Shown here one piece after another: positions 19,603 through 27,778 of a stretch of DNA of 64,000 nt (within the stretch, counting starts at the first letter, position 1; every line of letters starts with the position of its first letter). This DNA is from Agarilytica sp033852175 (GTDB lineage Bacteria > Pseudomonadota > Gammaproteobacteria > Pseudomonadales > Cellvibrionaceae). The notes under the pieces are model-generated. The model worked only from the letters and a program-made list of their open reading frames with translations. It searched no databases and had not been told where the DNA came from. A program made the position numbers and the translations under genes. The stretch spans positions 186,001 through 250,000 of the forward strand of contig JAWSUY010000001.1 of NCBI GenBank assembly GCA_033852175.1, given 5' to 3'.

Positions 19603-20172
19603 CTAAAAAACCAAACCTGCGCCACTGTAACGAGAAAATTTTGGCTGTAAATATTCGTACTGGTCGCCCCGAATACGGCGACTGTTCGTCAAGGCCATAT
19701 ATTCATAAGGGTTAGGGCGATAGGGAAGTGCCAACAATTCCATATTCGTCTCTTTTAATAAGCTGTCGCCTTTAAATTGATTGCAACGTTTACATGCCGC
19801 AACAACATTTTCCCAAACATCTTTTCCTCCACGACTACTGGGTTTAACGTGGTCACGCGATAATTCAGAAAAGGTAAAGTACTGGCCGCAATATAAACAC
19901 TGGCAGTTATCACGATAAAATAAGGCTGAATTTGTCAGAGAAGGGTTTGTTCGCATTTCCGTAATGCGCTCACCGTCACTTGCGACGATGGCCGGTAATT
20001 CAATCGAGCTGGTGAGGCCGGTTAATCGTGATTTCCCCCCGTAAACTTTTTTGACCACGCCTCCGAGCGACCACACAACAATATCACGTGCGTATAAGGT
20101 TACACACTCTTGCCAGTGTAACCATTCGATGGGTTGGCCTGCCAAATTTAATCTTAATATTCTCGCTTCCAC
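19603..20172 (-). CDS. HNH endonuclease family protein
   Basis: A 189-residue protein with a C-terminal HNH nuclease domain. Two zinc-binding CxxC pairs (CLYCG and CKRCN) flank LSRDHVKPSSRGGKDVWENVVAAC, which holds the His and Asn of the HNH core. The N-terminal 70 residues (LRLNLAGQPIEWLHWQECV) belong to the widespread stand-alone HNH family found in many proteobacterial chromosomes. The start is GTG. There is no restriction methylase, intron or phage gene beside it, so it looks like a housekeeping or repair nuclease rather than a mobile one. The function is not established. Confidence 0.85.
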   Translation of the reverse strand: MEARILRLNLAGQPIEWLHWQECVTLYARDIVVWSLGGVVKKVYGGKSRLTGLTSSIELPAIVASDGERITEMRTNPSLTNSALFYRDNCQCLYCGQYFTFSELSRDHVKPSSRGGKDVWENVVAACKRCNQFKGDSLLKETNMELLALPYRPNPYEYMALTNSRRIRGDQYEYLQPKFSRYSGAGLVF

Positions 20173-20776
20173 GCAGTCACCTTTTTGAAGTCACAGCTAA
20201 TGCCTAACGGGTCGACATTACTACAGACTATTGTATTGGAGTGAAGTTGCAAAACTCGGCTGATGCGCCGACTAAAGAGATTGGTAAAAATACTAATGAG
20301 ATAAAATTGAAGAGAATTTTGGGGGAGGTTCCCCCTGCCGGTCGAGCAAGTCGATCGGTCTTTATGAAGGCGGGCTAAGCGGTATTGCAACCAAGCCCAG
20401 TATATTATTGCTTGAGATAATCGTTCGAAGACATCAATCCTCGTAGTACGGGTTTTACTTAAAGTAAATACCACCCTAACAACTAAGATAATTAGGGTAC
20501 TAGTTAAATACTACGTCAATTAGAATTTGTGTCAAGCGCACACAGTAAATCGCCGCAGCACTTTCATGCTACGGCGAACTCACAGGATCTACCCACATCC
20601 ACGGGTAAGTTTCACGGCTATCATCCTTGCTCCTTGCCACACATCCGTATGTATGTGTCCCTAACAACAACTATTCTAGTCTTTTCAAAAAATAGCGATA
20701 GAGGACATTCGCCATGATCTTTGTAGGATATATCCTACAAAGCGACTTGATAACGCCAATTCAGACTCTTATACCA
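20173..20776. other. 600-bp intergenic region with several short inverted repeats
   Basis: No credible gene lies here. Short frames inside it lack ribosome sites and homology I recognise. It does carry structure: a near-perfect stem CGCCGCAGCA/TGCTACGGCG around 20551-20576, an ACACAT/ATGTGT pair near 20640, and the 24-bp perfect palindrome listed separately. The region may hold an unannotated regulatory RNA or operator sites; nothing can be named. Confidence 0.5.
20719..20742. repeat. 24-bp perfect palindrome, possible operator
   Basis: CTTTGTAGGATA (20719-20730) is followed directly by its exact reverse complement TATCCTACAAAG (20731-20742), with no spacer. It lies 35 bp beyond the stop of the PilZ gene. 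The size and symmetry resemble a dimeric regulator's operator or a bidirectional transcription stop. I do not recognise the specific regulator. Confidence 0.8.
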
Positions 20777-21328
20777 CTAACTCCCGCGCATTTTTTTCAA
20801 TTGATGCCCCTGAGAAACAACAACATGCTGAATGAGTACTTCTTGTAAGGTTTCACTCATATCGTAAAAATCCACACGCCAGTACCACTCATCTCCCTCA
20901 GGTTCACAGTCCACCACAATCGCTTGCACTGTAACGATTTTTTCCGATGGGTAAAGCGTAAGCTCCATCTTCAATCTTGCACCTTCGCTAATGCCTTCAT
21001 GATTATGAAAAGCAACGCCACAGGCACTGATATTGGCTTCTTTAATACGATGAGCTATGCGGTCCACAAGGTTACTTTCAATCACCAATTGAGTCACAAT
21101 ACGCTCAATTTTTTGATTAAAGACAGTGACAAGTTCCGCGACTTTGGGGTTATCTTCCGCGATTTCCAGTAGAAGCTGCTCAATCCGCTGATCTTGCTTT
21201 GATACCAGTTCAAGAATATCAGGCGCGTGCACGCCCTTACTTACCGAAAGCTCCTCACCTTTAAGGACATGGTAAGTAATACCAATCGTGTCATTGATTC
21301 TAAAATACCGCCGACGCTCGTCTGTCAT
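20777..21328 (-). CDS. PilZ-domain protein of the flagellar stator operon
   Basis: A 183-residue cytoplasmic protein that likely binds cyclic-di-GMP. The PilZ signature is split: RRYFR (R6xxxR10) at the N-terminus and NISACG (NxSxxG, about 99-104) after an insertion of about 80 mostly helical residues. The insertion resembles the helical spacer of the tetrameric PilZ (tPilZ) group. It starts at an ATG nine bases after the pomB stop, so it is almost surely co-transcribed with pomA-pomB. By analogy with YcgR it may slow or disengage the motor when cyclic-di-GMP rises. The PilZ call is firm; the brake role is inference. Confidence 0.85.
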   Translation of the reverse strand: MTDERRRYFRINDTIGITYHVLKGEELSVSKGVHAPDILELVSKQDQRIEQLLLEIAEDNPKVAELVTVFNQKIERIVTQLVIESNLVDRIAHRIKEANISACGVAFHNHEGISEGARLKMELTLYPSEKIVTVQAIVVDCEPEGDEWYWRVDFYDMSETLQEVLIQHVVVSQGHQLKKMRGS

Positions 21329-21337
21329 TCAATATGC

Positions 21338-22330
21338 CTAAAAAATTTCTTCTGGGTCTAAATCAAAAAGATATTCCGGCTCTAAATCAAGCTCCCGTAA
21401 TATATCTTCACCTTCTTCGTCTTGCTTTAAGAGTTGTATATCTGCTTCATCTAGCTCGCTCTCCAATCCTTGTTTTACTAAAATTTCAACACGGCGATTC
21501 CTCGCGCGATTTTCACTGTTTGTATTCGGTGCTAACGACACAGTATCCGCGAAACCCGCCACTTCAAAGCGCTTAGGGTTCAATTCACCGCCCTTCATCA
21601 ACTCCATTGCTACGGATACTGCCCGCGAAGACGACAACTCCCAGTTAGAGCGAAATCTTGATCCTCGGATTGGAATGTCATCAGTATGCCCTTGGACCTC
21701 AATTTTGCCTTTTTTCTGCATTAGAACGGCTTTAACTTCACGCATAACATCTTTGTAGGTCGGTGACATTTCCGCCGAACCGGATATGAAAGAACCTTTT
21801 TCACGAATACGAATAATGATGAGGCGACCACGCGTCTCGACCTCTACCTGACCTTTCATAATCTGGTCACTTAGCGCACTCGCCAGTTCAAAGGCATCTT
21901 GCTCGGTCTTGCTCAGTAAGTCCTCTAGCTTCTGCATCACTTTGACTTTAACGCCAGCGTCATAGCCCTCAGCGCCCTGCTCTATCGTGAATTCTTGAGT
22001 GCAATCCACCTCCAATGACATTTTAGTAATGTCTGTGGTGTGCTGCCATATCTCGTTGATTGGCGTCGCTTCTGGCCGTCCAGGGCTAAATTCTTGGGCA
22101 ATAATACTGGTGCCTTTAGGCACATCGGTGACATTAAAGGTGTTTTGTACACCAAAGGCCTGAGCCATCGATCCAGCTAGGCGCTTAAATTTCATGGCAT
22201 CCATTTCTGAAAACGACAGCAACAACACGAAAAAACACATGAGCAACGACATAAGATCTGCAAAGGTCCCCATCCACGGGGGTAACCCCGGGACACAGTC
22301 GCAACTGGACTCCTCGTCTTCGTCGCTCAC
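21338..22330 (-). CDS. pomB: Sodium-driven flagellar stator protein PomB
   Basis: Stator B subunit, 330 residues. A single membrane helix follows the PPWMGTFADLMSLLMCFF segment, whose Asp25 is the ion-binding residue (Asp24 in Vibrio PomB). A periplasmic plug/linker and a C-terminal OmpA-like peptidoglycan-binding domain (GHTDDIPIRGSRFRSNWELS) follow. The N-terminal half is much closer to Vibrio PomB than to proton-type MotB (for example FSEMDAMKFKRLAGSMAQAF and PKGTSIIAQEFSPG), so sodium coupling is likely. The start is GTG, 33 bp after pomA. It forms an operon with pomA and the PilZ gene. Confidence 0.93.
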   Translation of the reverse strand: MSDEDEESSCDCVPGLPPWMGTFADLMSLLMCFFVLLLSFSEMDAMKFKRLAGSMAQAFGVQNTFNVTDVPKGTSIIAQEFSPGRPEATPINEIWQHTTDITKMSLEVDCTQEFTIEQGAEGYDAGVKVKVMQKLEDLLSKTEQDAFELASALSDQIMKGQVEVETRGRLIIIRIREKGSFISGSAEMSPTYKDVMREVKAVLMQKKGKIEVQGHTDDIPIRGSRFRSNWELSSSRAVSVAMELMKGGELNPKRFEVAGFADTVSLAPNTNSENRARNRRVEILVKQGLESELDEADIQLLKQDEEGEDILRELDLEPEYLFDLDPEEIF

Positions 22331-22363
22331 GCGACCACCCGACCGCCAACTGGGTCAGTCATA

Positions 22364-23125
22364 CTACTCATCAGTCGCAACCTCTCGCTTACCTTCAGGC
22401 AAATAAGCGCGCAGCATCGAATCAATAACTCGAGGATTTTGACCTCCCTGAATCGCCAGCAGGGCATCAATAACTAAACTTTTAATCATCGCCTCATCGG
22501 AGGCTCTTAATTTGAGCTTGTCAGAAATAGGACCCGTTAAAGCATTCGCAATAATGGCGCCATATAGGGTCGTCAGCAATGCAACAGCCATTGCCGGTCC
22601 AATCGCCTTAGGGTCATCCATATTCGCTAACATCGCGACCAATCCGATTAATGTCCCAATCATCCCCATTGCCGGCGCCATATCAGTCATGGATGAAAAA
22701 ATAGCCGCGCCAACCGAATGCCGTTCAAGAGCCTGAACCTTATCTTTCGATAGTAGGGTTTTCACGACATCAGGGTCATGACCATCCACCAAAAGCTGTA
22801 TACCACGCTGTAAAAAATCACTACTCACTTCTTTGCCTTCCAAGGAAAGCAAGCCACCTTTACGGGCCTCATCGGCCAATGACACAACTTCTTCAATCAA
22901 CTCATTGGGATCGGGCAACTTGTTTGTGAAACTCTGACCCGCAATTTTGAACGCGCTGAGGTAAGTTCCCAGGCCGAATTTGACCATGCAGGCGAAGATG
23001 GTTCCGCCCACAACGATGACAACGGATGGACCGTTGACAAACATCGATAATTCGCCGCTCATCATCATTGAAACGACAATTAACGCCAACGCGCCGATTA
23101 CTCCGACCAGGGTCGCTAGATCCAC
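22364..23125 (-). CDS. pomA: Sodium-driven flagellar stator protein PomA
   Basis: Stator A subunit, 253 residues, with four predicted membrane helices (about 3-20, 30-50, 150-170 and 180-205). It has the MotA/PomA family cytoplasmic loop carrying the charged residues that push on FliG. MIGTLIGLVAMLANMDDPKAIGPAMAVALLTT is the conserved third/fourth helix region. The start is GTG with a strong AAGGAG site just upstream. It is first in the pomA-pomB-PilZ operon and divergent from xseB. No other flagellar gene lies in the window. Confidence 0.94.
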   Translation of the reverse strand: MDLATLVGVIGALALIVVSMMMSGELSMFVNGPSVVIVVGGTIFACMVKFGLGTYLSAFKIAGQSFTNKLPDPNELIEEVVSLADEARKGGLLSLEGKEVSSDFLQRGIQLLVDGHDPDVVKTLLSKDKVQALERHSVGAAIFSSMTDMAPAMGMIGTLIGLVAMLANMDDPKAIGPAMAVALLTTLYGAIIANALTGPISDKLKLRASDEAMIKSLVIDALLAIQGGQNPRVIDSMLRAYLPEGKREVATDE

Positions 23126-23413
23126 CGGTTACTCCTTAATAAATCAATATCAATATCAAGCTCTTCACTAAGTCTAGACCGAATATCGAGGCTGGAGATC
23201 AGACTTATATGTTTTGCAGCTAACTGAAGCGCCAATCTGTACGATATTCACCCCAAAGCACATAAAGTGAGCGCTATTATCAATATCGGCCTCTCAGTAA
23301 ATTTCATAAACTTTTTACGAATATAACCTCCGACCAATGCGCCTAATATCGACTTTATGTTGACCGCCACATACGGCTTAGGTAGGGTGAGCGCAAATGA
23401 GGAGAGCCTAACC

Positions 23414-23653
23414 TTGAGCAAGAACGAAACACCCGATTTTGAAAAATCTCTCGATGAACTTGAGAGCATTGTCCACTCCCTAGAAACAGGAGAACTCAGC
23501 CTTGAGAGTTCCCTGACAACATTTGAACAGGGCATCAAACTTACCCGACAGTGCCAAACCGCCCTGCAAGAAGCTGAGCAGCGCGTTTCTATATTGTTAG
23601 AGAAAAATGGCGAAACAGTCGAAGAGAGCTTCGACAAGTCTTCCATCGAGTAA
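23414..23653 (+). CDS. xseB: Exodeoxyribonuclease VII small subunit
   Basis: Small subunit of exonuclease VII, which degrades single-stranded DNA together with XseA. I choose the TTG at 23414, giving 79 residues (SKNETPDFEKSLDELESIV...), the normal family length, with GGAG nine bases upstream. An upstream in-frame codon at 23357 would add 19 unrelated residues. FEKSLDELESIVHSLE and ESSLTTFEQGIKLTRQCQ are the family's paired helices. ispA follows 12 bp later, the usual xseB-ispA order. Confidence 0.93.
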   Translation: MSKNETPDFEKSLDELESIVHSLETGELSLESSLTTFEQGIKLTRQCQTALQEAEQRVSILLEKNGETVEESFDKSSIE

Positions 23654-23665
23654 AACCGCCCCACA

Positions 23666-24550
23666 ATGAACACTCCTCTCAGCGAATTTATTTCGCAGCA
23701 CCAGACTCACGTCGAACAACAGTTAACGTCGCTCTTTGCCGAACTTAAGCATTGCGACACGCAGTTGTTAGAGGCAATGAAGCACAGCCTCCTCGACGGA
23801 GGTAAGCGAATTCGGCCTCTACTTTGCTACGCCGCAGCTGAAGCAGTAGGTGAAATCACTCCTGCCACAGATGCTTTCGCTTCTGCCCTTGAGTGCGTAC
23901 ACGTATACAGTTTGATACATGATGACTTACCCGCAATGGACGATGATGACCTACGTCGCGGCAAGCCCACGTGTCATGTTGCTTATGGTGAAGCCACGGC
24001 AATTCTTGCCGGAGATGCTCTGCAATGCCTTGCCTTTGAGACTCTGACCAACGCTCCCGCCGAGGCAGAACAAAGGCTAGCCGCAATGAGTACCCTGTCA
24101 AAAGCCTCAGGGGCCAATGGCATGGTTTTAGGACAAGCAATTGACCTAAATGCGGTGAACTCCCAGCTAACCATAGAACAGCTAGAAATCATGCATCATC
24201 ATAAAACGGGCGCGCTCATTAAAGCTTCCGTTGTCATGGGTGCAATTTCAGCCAAGGCTTCACAGAATAATATTGATGCGCTAGAAGATTACGCCAAAGC
24301 TTTGGGACTGGCTTTTCAGGTCCAAGACGATATTCTTGACGTAATTTCAGACACCGAAACACTGGGTAAAACTCAAGGTGCTGACGCGGAGCGCAATAAA
24401 CCCACTTACGTTTCACTTTTGGGATTAGATGCCGCCAAGCAGAAGGCCGAGTCATTAAGGGATCACGCCATCGCAGCACTGTCCCCCTTCGGCAATCGCG
24501 CCCAGACGCTGATTGAGCTGGCCAATTATGTAGTTAACCGCCGACACTAA
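23666..24550 (+). CDS. ispA: Farnesyl diphosphate synthase (geranyltranstransferase)
   Basis: Short-chain prenyl transferase that condenses isopentenyl diphosphate with dimethylallyl and geranyl diphosphate to make farnesyl diphosphate, the precursor of quinone side chains and undecaprenyl phosphate. It has 294 residues. The two aspartate-rich motifs are DDLPAMDDDD (86-95) and DDILD (221-225), and the GGKRIRP segment lies at 45-51. The bacterial-type spacing in the first motif supports IspA. In many relatives dxs follows; here a probable terminator and hisI follow instead. Confidence 0.95.
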   Translation: MNTPLSEFISQHQTHVEQQLTSLFAELKHCDTQLLEAMKHSLLDGGKRIRPLLCYAAAEAVGEITPATDAFASALECVHVYSLIHDDLPAMDDDDLRRGKPTCHVAYGEATAILAGDALQCLAFETLTNAPAEAEQRLAAMSTLSKASGANGMVLGQAIDLNAVNSQLTIEQLEIMHHHKTGALIKASVVMGAISAKASQNNIDALEDYAKALGLAFQVQDDILDVISDTETLGKTQGADAERNKPTYVSLLGLDAAKQKAESLRDHAIAALSPFGNRAQTLIELANYVVNRRH

Positions 24551-24562
24551 TTCGCTAATAAC

Positions 24563-24590
24563 AAGCTAAACCCAGGCTGTAGCTTTTAAT
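24563..24590 (+). terminator. Possible weak intrinsic terminator after ispA
   Basis: AAGCTA (24563-24568) and TAGCTT (24580-24585) can pair around an 11-base loop and are followed by TTAAT. The stem is short and the T-run broken, so this is a tentative call. Confidence 0.3.
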
Positions 24591-24705
24591 TAAGTCTTTT
24601 AAACGCACCGAATCTCCGCTTTTTAGCTGAGATTGCAACGCTGTCACTGCGCTACGCAGCTCAAACCGGTAGAATAGCTAGCTTAAACTACACGACTAGG
24701 CACTT

Positions 24706-25092
24706 ATGAACCCCGACTTTTTAAACGACATAAAATGGACAAGCGATGGCCTTCTTCCGGCAATTGCGCAAGATGCGACCTCGGGCAAAGTACTGATGAT
24801 GGCGTGGATGAACGAAGAGTCCCTAAAACTCACGGTAGAAGAGCAACGTGCAGTATATTGGTCCCGCTCAAGACAATCCCTTTGGCGCAAAGGCGAATCC
24901 TCTGGCAATGTTCAGCAAGTCAAACATATCAGACTCGATTGCGATGGCGACACTCTGGTACTTTTAGTTGAACAAATCGGCGGCATCGCCTGCCATACAG
25001 GCCGTGAATCGTGCTTTTATCGCGAGCTCATCGACGGCAAGTGGCAAAACCAAGACCCTATTTTAAAAGACCCAAAGGAAATGTATTCATGA
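24706..25092 (+). CDS. hisI: Phosphoribosyl-AMP cyclohydrolase
   Basis: Third step of histidine synthesis: hydrolysis of the purine ring of phosphoribosyl-AMP, a zinc enzyme of the cytosol. It has 128 residues, the stand-alone HisI type rather than the HisIE fusion of enterics. Family motifs include VLMMAWMNEESLKLT, YWSRSRQSLWRKGESSGN and LDCDGDTLVLLVEQ, with the zinc cysteines in CDGD and IACHTGRESCFYR. Its stop overlaps the ATG of hisE (ATGA at 25089-25092). The hisI-hisE-tatABC order matches Pseudomonas. Confidence 0.95.
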   Translation: MNPDFLNDIKWTSDGLLPAIAQDATSGKVLMMAWMNEESLKLTVEEQRAVYWSRSRQSLWRKGESSGNVQQVKHIRLDCDGDTLVLLVEQIGGIACHTGRESCFYRELIDGKWQNQDPILKDPKEMYS

Positions 25093-25424
25093 GCGACGTA
25101 CTAAAAGAGCTCGATAATGTATTGGAGCAACGCAAGCAAGAAGGCGACCCAAACAAATCCTACGTTGCTCAACTTCACGCCAAAGGCTTGAATAAAATTC
25201 TCGAGAAAGTAGGCGAAGAAAGTACCGAAACGATCATCGCTGCAAAAGATGCTGCTCAATCGGGGCAAGTCGATTTACTCGTCGCGGAAACCGCCGACTT
25301 ATGGTTTCATTCGATGGTCATGCTCTCGCATCTTGGCGCTCAAAGTTCTGACGTGCTCGAAGAACTTGCGCGCCGGTTTGACCTTTCCGGAATTACTGAA
25401 AAAGAAAACCGAAAAAAAACGTAA
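25089..25424 (+). CDS. hisE: Phosphoribosyl-ATP pyrophosphatase
   Basis: Second step of histidine synthesis: removal of pyrophosphate from phosphoribosyl-ATP. It is a 111-residue all-helical protein of the MazG-like superfamily, with the metal-binding EKVGEESTETIIAAKD helix and ETADLWFHSMVML. The start at 25089 overlaps the hisI stop by four bases, indicating coupled translation; a longer frame from 25011 runs inside hisI and is discounted. Confidence 0.94.
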   Translation: MSDVLKELDNVLEQRKQEGDPNKSYVAQLHAKGLNKILEKVGEESTETIIAAKDAAQSGQVDLLVAETADLWFHSMVMLSHLGAQSSDVLEELARRFDLSGITEKENRKKT

Positions 25425-25596
25425 CGATTCAGCTCACTGCTAAGTCAGCAGATAGTCTCACATTATTGATGAGAGATTACTTACAGGGGCAGGCTCGCAT
25501 CTCTCGCCTTACCGGCACAGATTTGGATACAACCTGAACAGCTATCGAATATGCTGAACAGTTACAAAAACTTAATTTAATCTCGGAGATATCATT

Positions 25597-25821
25597 ATGG
25601 GATTTGGTGGAATTAGCCCCTGGTCATTAGTTCTAATTTTGGTCATCGTGCTGCTATTGTTTGGTACAAAAAAGCTACGCAATCTCGGTGGTGATTTGGG
25701 CGGTGCGCTCAAAGGCTTCAAAAAAGCGATGTCTGACGAGGAAGAGAAATCGAAAGAAAAAAAACTTCCCGCTGACGATAGCGAAGAGTCCGACGAAAAA
25801 GACTCAAAAGAAGCTAAGTAA
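25597..25821 (+). CDS. tatA: Twin-arginine translocase subunit TatA
   Basis: A 74-residue membrane protein that multimerises to form the passage for folded proteins exported with twin-arginine signals. A short N-terminal helix (SPWSLVLILVIVLLLFGTKKL) is followed by the FG hinge, an amphipathic helix (GGDLGGALKGFKKAM) and a highly charged Lys/Glu/Asp tail. A good site (CGGAG) lies ten bases upstream of the ATG. It is first of tatABC, six bases ahead of tatB. Confidence 0.94.
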   Translation: MGFGGISPWSLVLILVIVLLLFGTKKLRNLGGDLGGALKGFKKAMSDEEEKSKEKKLPADDSEESDEKDSKEAK

Positions 25822-25827
25822 GCATTT

Positions 25828-26274
25828 ATGGGTATCGCAGAATTATTCGTCATTGCTATCGTGGGACTCCTTGTGATCGGCCCCGAAAAGCTGCCAGAAA
25901 CAATCAAGAATTGTCTGGTTTGGTTTGGACGAATTAAGCGTGTACTCAACGATACCCGTACCGAGTTAGAACAACAATTAGGCGTCGATGATATCCGCCG
26001 AGACATACATAACGAAGAAGTTATGAGTTCCTTGAAGGCCCTAAAAAAAGCCACAGAAGAAGCCGAGAAAGCAACCTTATTAGCTGGAAATGCAGTTAAG
26101 GATGAACTGTCCGGTGTTACTCAAGCGATTCAGGCCGAAGTAGAGCAGGAAGACGAGGGCTTATTCGGCGAGCAGAGAGCCAATCACTCCTCGAGCGACA
26201 CAATAGAAGAAGACCAAAGCTCTGTTGAAGCTTCATCACCAGAAACCAACCCAATTAATAAAGCGTCGCCTTAA
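25828..26274 (+). CDS. tatB: Twin-arginine translocase subunit TatB
   Basis: A 148-residue membrane protein that forms the substrate-receptor complex with TatC. Its N-terminus (MGIAELFVIAIVGLLVIGPEKLPE) has the TatB-type helix with the conserved Glu and GPEKLP hinge, followed by a long amphipathic helix and an acidic tail. It is distinguished from tatA by length, position and the GPEKLPET motif. Confidence 0.94.
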   Translation: MGIAELFVIAIVGLLVIGPEKLPETIKNCLVWFGRIKRVLNDTRTELEQQLGVDDIRRDIHNEEVMSSLKALKKATEEAEKATLLAGNAVKDELSGVTQAIQAEVEQEDEGLFGEQRANHSSSDTIEEDQSSVEASSPETNPINKASP

Positions 26275-26282
26275 GTAAACTA

Positions 26283-27059
26283 ATGGGAATCCAAAGTAAC
26301 AGCGAACAACCGTTCATTCAGCACTTACTCGAATTACGTTCACGACTGATTCGCGCACTTATTGTCGTAGTGGTGATATTTGCGAGTTTATTTGCCTTCG
26401 CTAATGATATTTATGATTTCGTTGCGTTTCCGCTGCAGCAGTTTCTGCCCGAAAATAGCACGATGATCGCTACCGATATTACCTCACCGTTTCTAACACC
26501 ATTTAAACTCACGCTTCTTGTCTCCGTATTTATCGCAATGCCCTTTCTTTTGTTTCAAATATGGGCGTTTGTCGCACCCGCGCTATACCAACACGAAAAG
26601 CGCATTGCTCTCCCTTTATTTGTTTGCAGTATTGTCCTTTTTTATGCCGGTATCGCTTTTGCCTATTACGTCGTATTCCCACTCGTGTTTCAATTTTTTA
26701 TGAGTGTCGCACCCGACAGTATCACTGCCATGCCAGACATCAGCAGCTACCTGGGCTTTGTACTGAAGATTATTTTTGCCTTCGGTCTTGCCTTCGAAAT
26801 CCCTGTAATCACCGTTATGTTAATTGCTGCCAATATCATATCCGTTGGCAATCTTTCGAAAAAACGCCCTTACGTAATTGTTGGCTGCTTTGTTATGGGG
26901 ATGTTCCTCACGCCTCCGGACGTTATTTCACAAGTCCTCCTAGCGTTTCCTATGTGGCTGCTATTTGAATTAGGATTATTTTTCGGGCGCTTTGTCTCCA
27001 CACAGAAAAAAGACGACGCAGAAGAACCAGAAGGCAGCAGCGCTGAAAACCCCGACTAA
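26283..27059 (+). CDS. tatC: Twin-arginine translocase subunit TatC
   Basis: A 258-residue polytopic inner-membrane protein with six helices that recognises the twin-arginine signal. The N-terminal PFIQHLLELRSRLIRAL is the family signature involved in signal recognition, and FVAPALYQHEKR is the conserved first cytoplasmic loop. FLTPPDVISQVLLAFPMWLLFELGL near the C-terminus is also typical. The last 20 residues are acidic and variable. It closes the tatABC operon. Confidence 0.96.
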   Translation: MGIQSNSEQPFIQHLLELRSRLIRALIVVVVIFASLFAFANDIYDFVAFPLQQFLPENSTMIATDITSPFLTPFKLTLLVSVFIAMPFLLFQIWAFVAPALYQHEKRIALPLFVCSIVLFYAGIAFAYYVVFPLVFQFFMSVAPDSITAMPDISSYLGFVLKIIFAFGLAFEIPVITVMLIAANIISVGNLSKKRPYVIVGCFVMGMFLTPPDVISQVLLAFPMWLLFELGLFFGRFVSTQKKDDAEEPEGSSAENPD

Positions 27060-27131
27060 GCTCAGGCCAATGCAGAACCAATAAACCTTCTTCTCGTTCA
27101 GCTAGAGTTAAGGCTGCCCCCCATACACTGC

Positions 27132-27156
27132 CCTCAACATAATGAATGAGTTGAGG
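27132..27156 (+). promoter_or_regulatory. Hairpin covering the ribosome site of the next lipoprotein gene
   Basis: CCTCAAC (27132-27138) pairs exactly with GTTGAGG (27150-27156), and the right arm contains the GAGG that sits eight bases before the ATG at 27165. Folding would hide the ribosome site, so translation may be conditional. This is read from sequence only. Confidence 0.4.
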
Positions 27157-27164
27157 ACAGAACA

Positions 27165-27746
27165 ATGCTTTCCCTATCAAACACCGCACCACACTCCGTA
27201 TCAAAACGTACACCCCTCTTATTAATACTACTAAGCTTGGCATTATCGGCCTGCGGTGGCGGAAGCTACGACACTCACGAAGACTATGTTTATATTGAAA
27301 TTGTAGAAGAGTACGACGAGCCAGAACTTTACCAATTCCATGTTATCGACACGTATGAAACCAACACCGAATTTGATGAAAATACCTTTCTAGCCTTATC
27401 TCCATACGTCAATAACGGAGAATTTGAAGTCTACTGGGACACCCATAGCGATGACGACTATGTTATTGAGCTGCTCTTCAATGAATCACCATCACCCATA
27501 GGCGCACGAACAATTTCAACAGAATGGTGCGGACCCTACGATTATTGTGACAACAATCAATATCAATTCTGCGAATACAGCAGCAACCTGTATTTATCAT
27601 GCGAATCTTCTAGCGGAGACTATCAGTCCAATTACATTGGCGACCTGCTGCACACATTCCCTCAAGATTCATACCTGATACTACAAGTATGCGATACAAA
27701 TTATTTTTACTGTGAATACGAAACACGAAGAGTTTCTATGGAATAA
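27165..27746 (+). CDS. Acidic, cysteine-containing lipoprotein of unknown function
   Basis: A 193-residue protein with a lipoprotein signal ending in LSACGGG (Cys at about 26), so it is anchored in the inner or outer membrane facing the periplasm. The mature part is very rich in Asp, Glu and Tyr (YVYIEIVEEYDEPELY). It carries at least five further cysteines (EWCGPYDYC, FCEYSS, SCESS, VCDTNYFYC), enough for two or three disulphides. I do not recognise a family. It follows tatC but appears to be its own unit, with a hairpin over its ribosome site and a terminator-like hairpin after it. Confidence 0.7.
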   Translation: MLSLSNTAPHSVSKRTPLLLILLSLALSACGGGSYDTHEDYVYIEIVEEYDEPELYQFHVIDTYETNTEFDENTFLALSPYVNNGEFEVYWDTHSDDDYVIELLFNESPSPIGARTISTEWCGPYDYCDNNQYQFCEYSSNLYLSCESSSGDYQSNYIGDLLHTFPQDSYLILQVCDTNYFYCEYETRRVSME

Positions 27747-27753
27747 CGCCGTC

Positions 27754-27778
27754 AATAGCTCTCATTACCGGAGCTATT
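27754..27778 (+). terminator. Possible terminator hairpin after the lipoprotein gene
   Basis: AATAGCTC (27754-27761) and GAGCTATT (27771-27778) form a perfect 8-bp stem with a 9-base loop, eight bases past the stop codon. Only TC follows, not a full T-run, so the call is tentative. Confidence 0.4.

Noticed and set aside
19603..20172. HNH protein as part of a phage or mobile intron
   Set aside because: There are no phage, intron or integrase sequences nearby, and the stand-alone chromosomal HNH family fits well.
20529..20717. 62-residue plus-strand frame in the gap before the PilZ gene
   Set aside because: No ribosome site or family resemblance, and it runs through inverted repeats.
25572..26054. 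160-residue minus-strand frame over tatA-tatB
   Set aside because: It is Ser-rich and a mirror of two well-supported tat genes.
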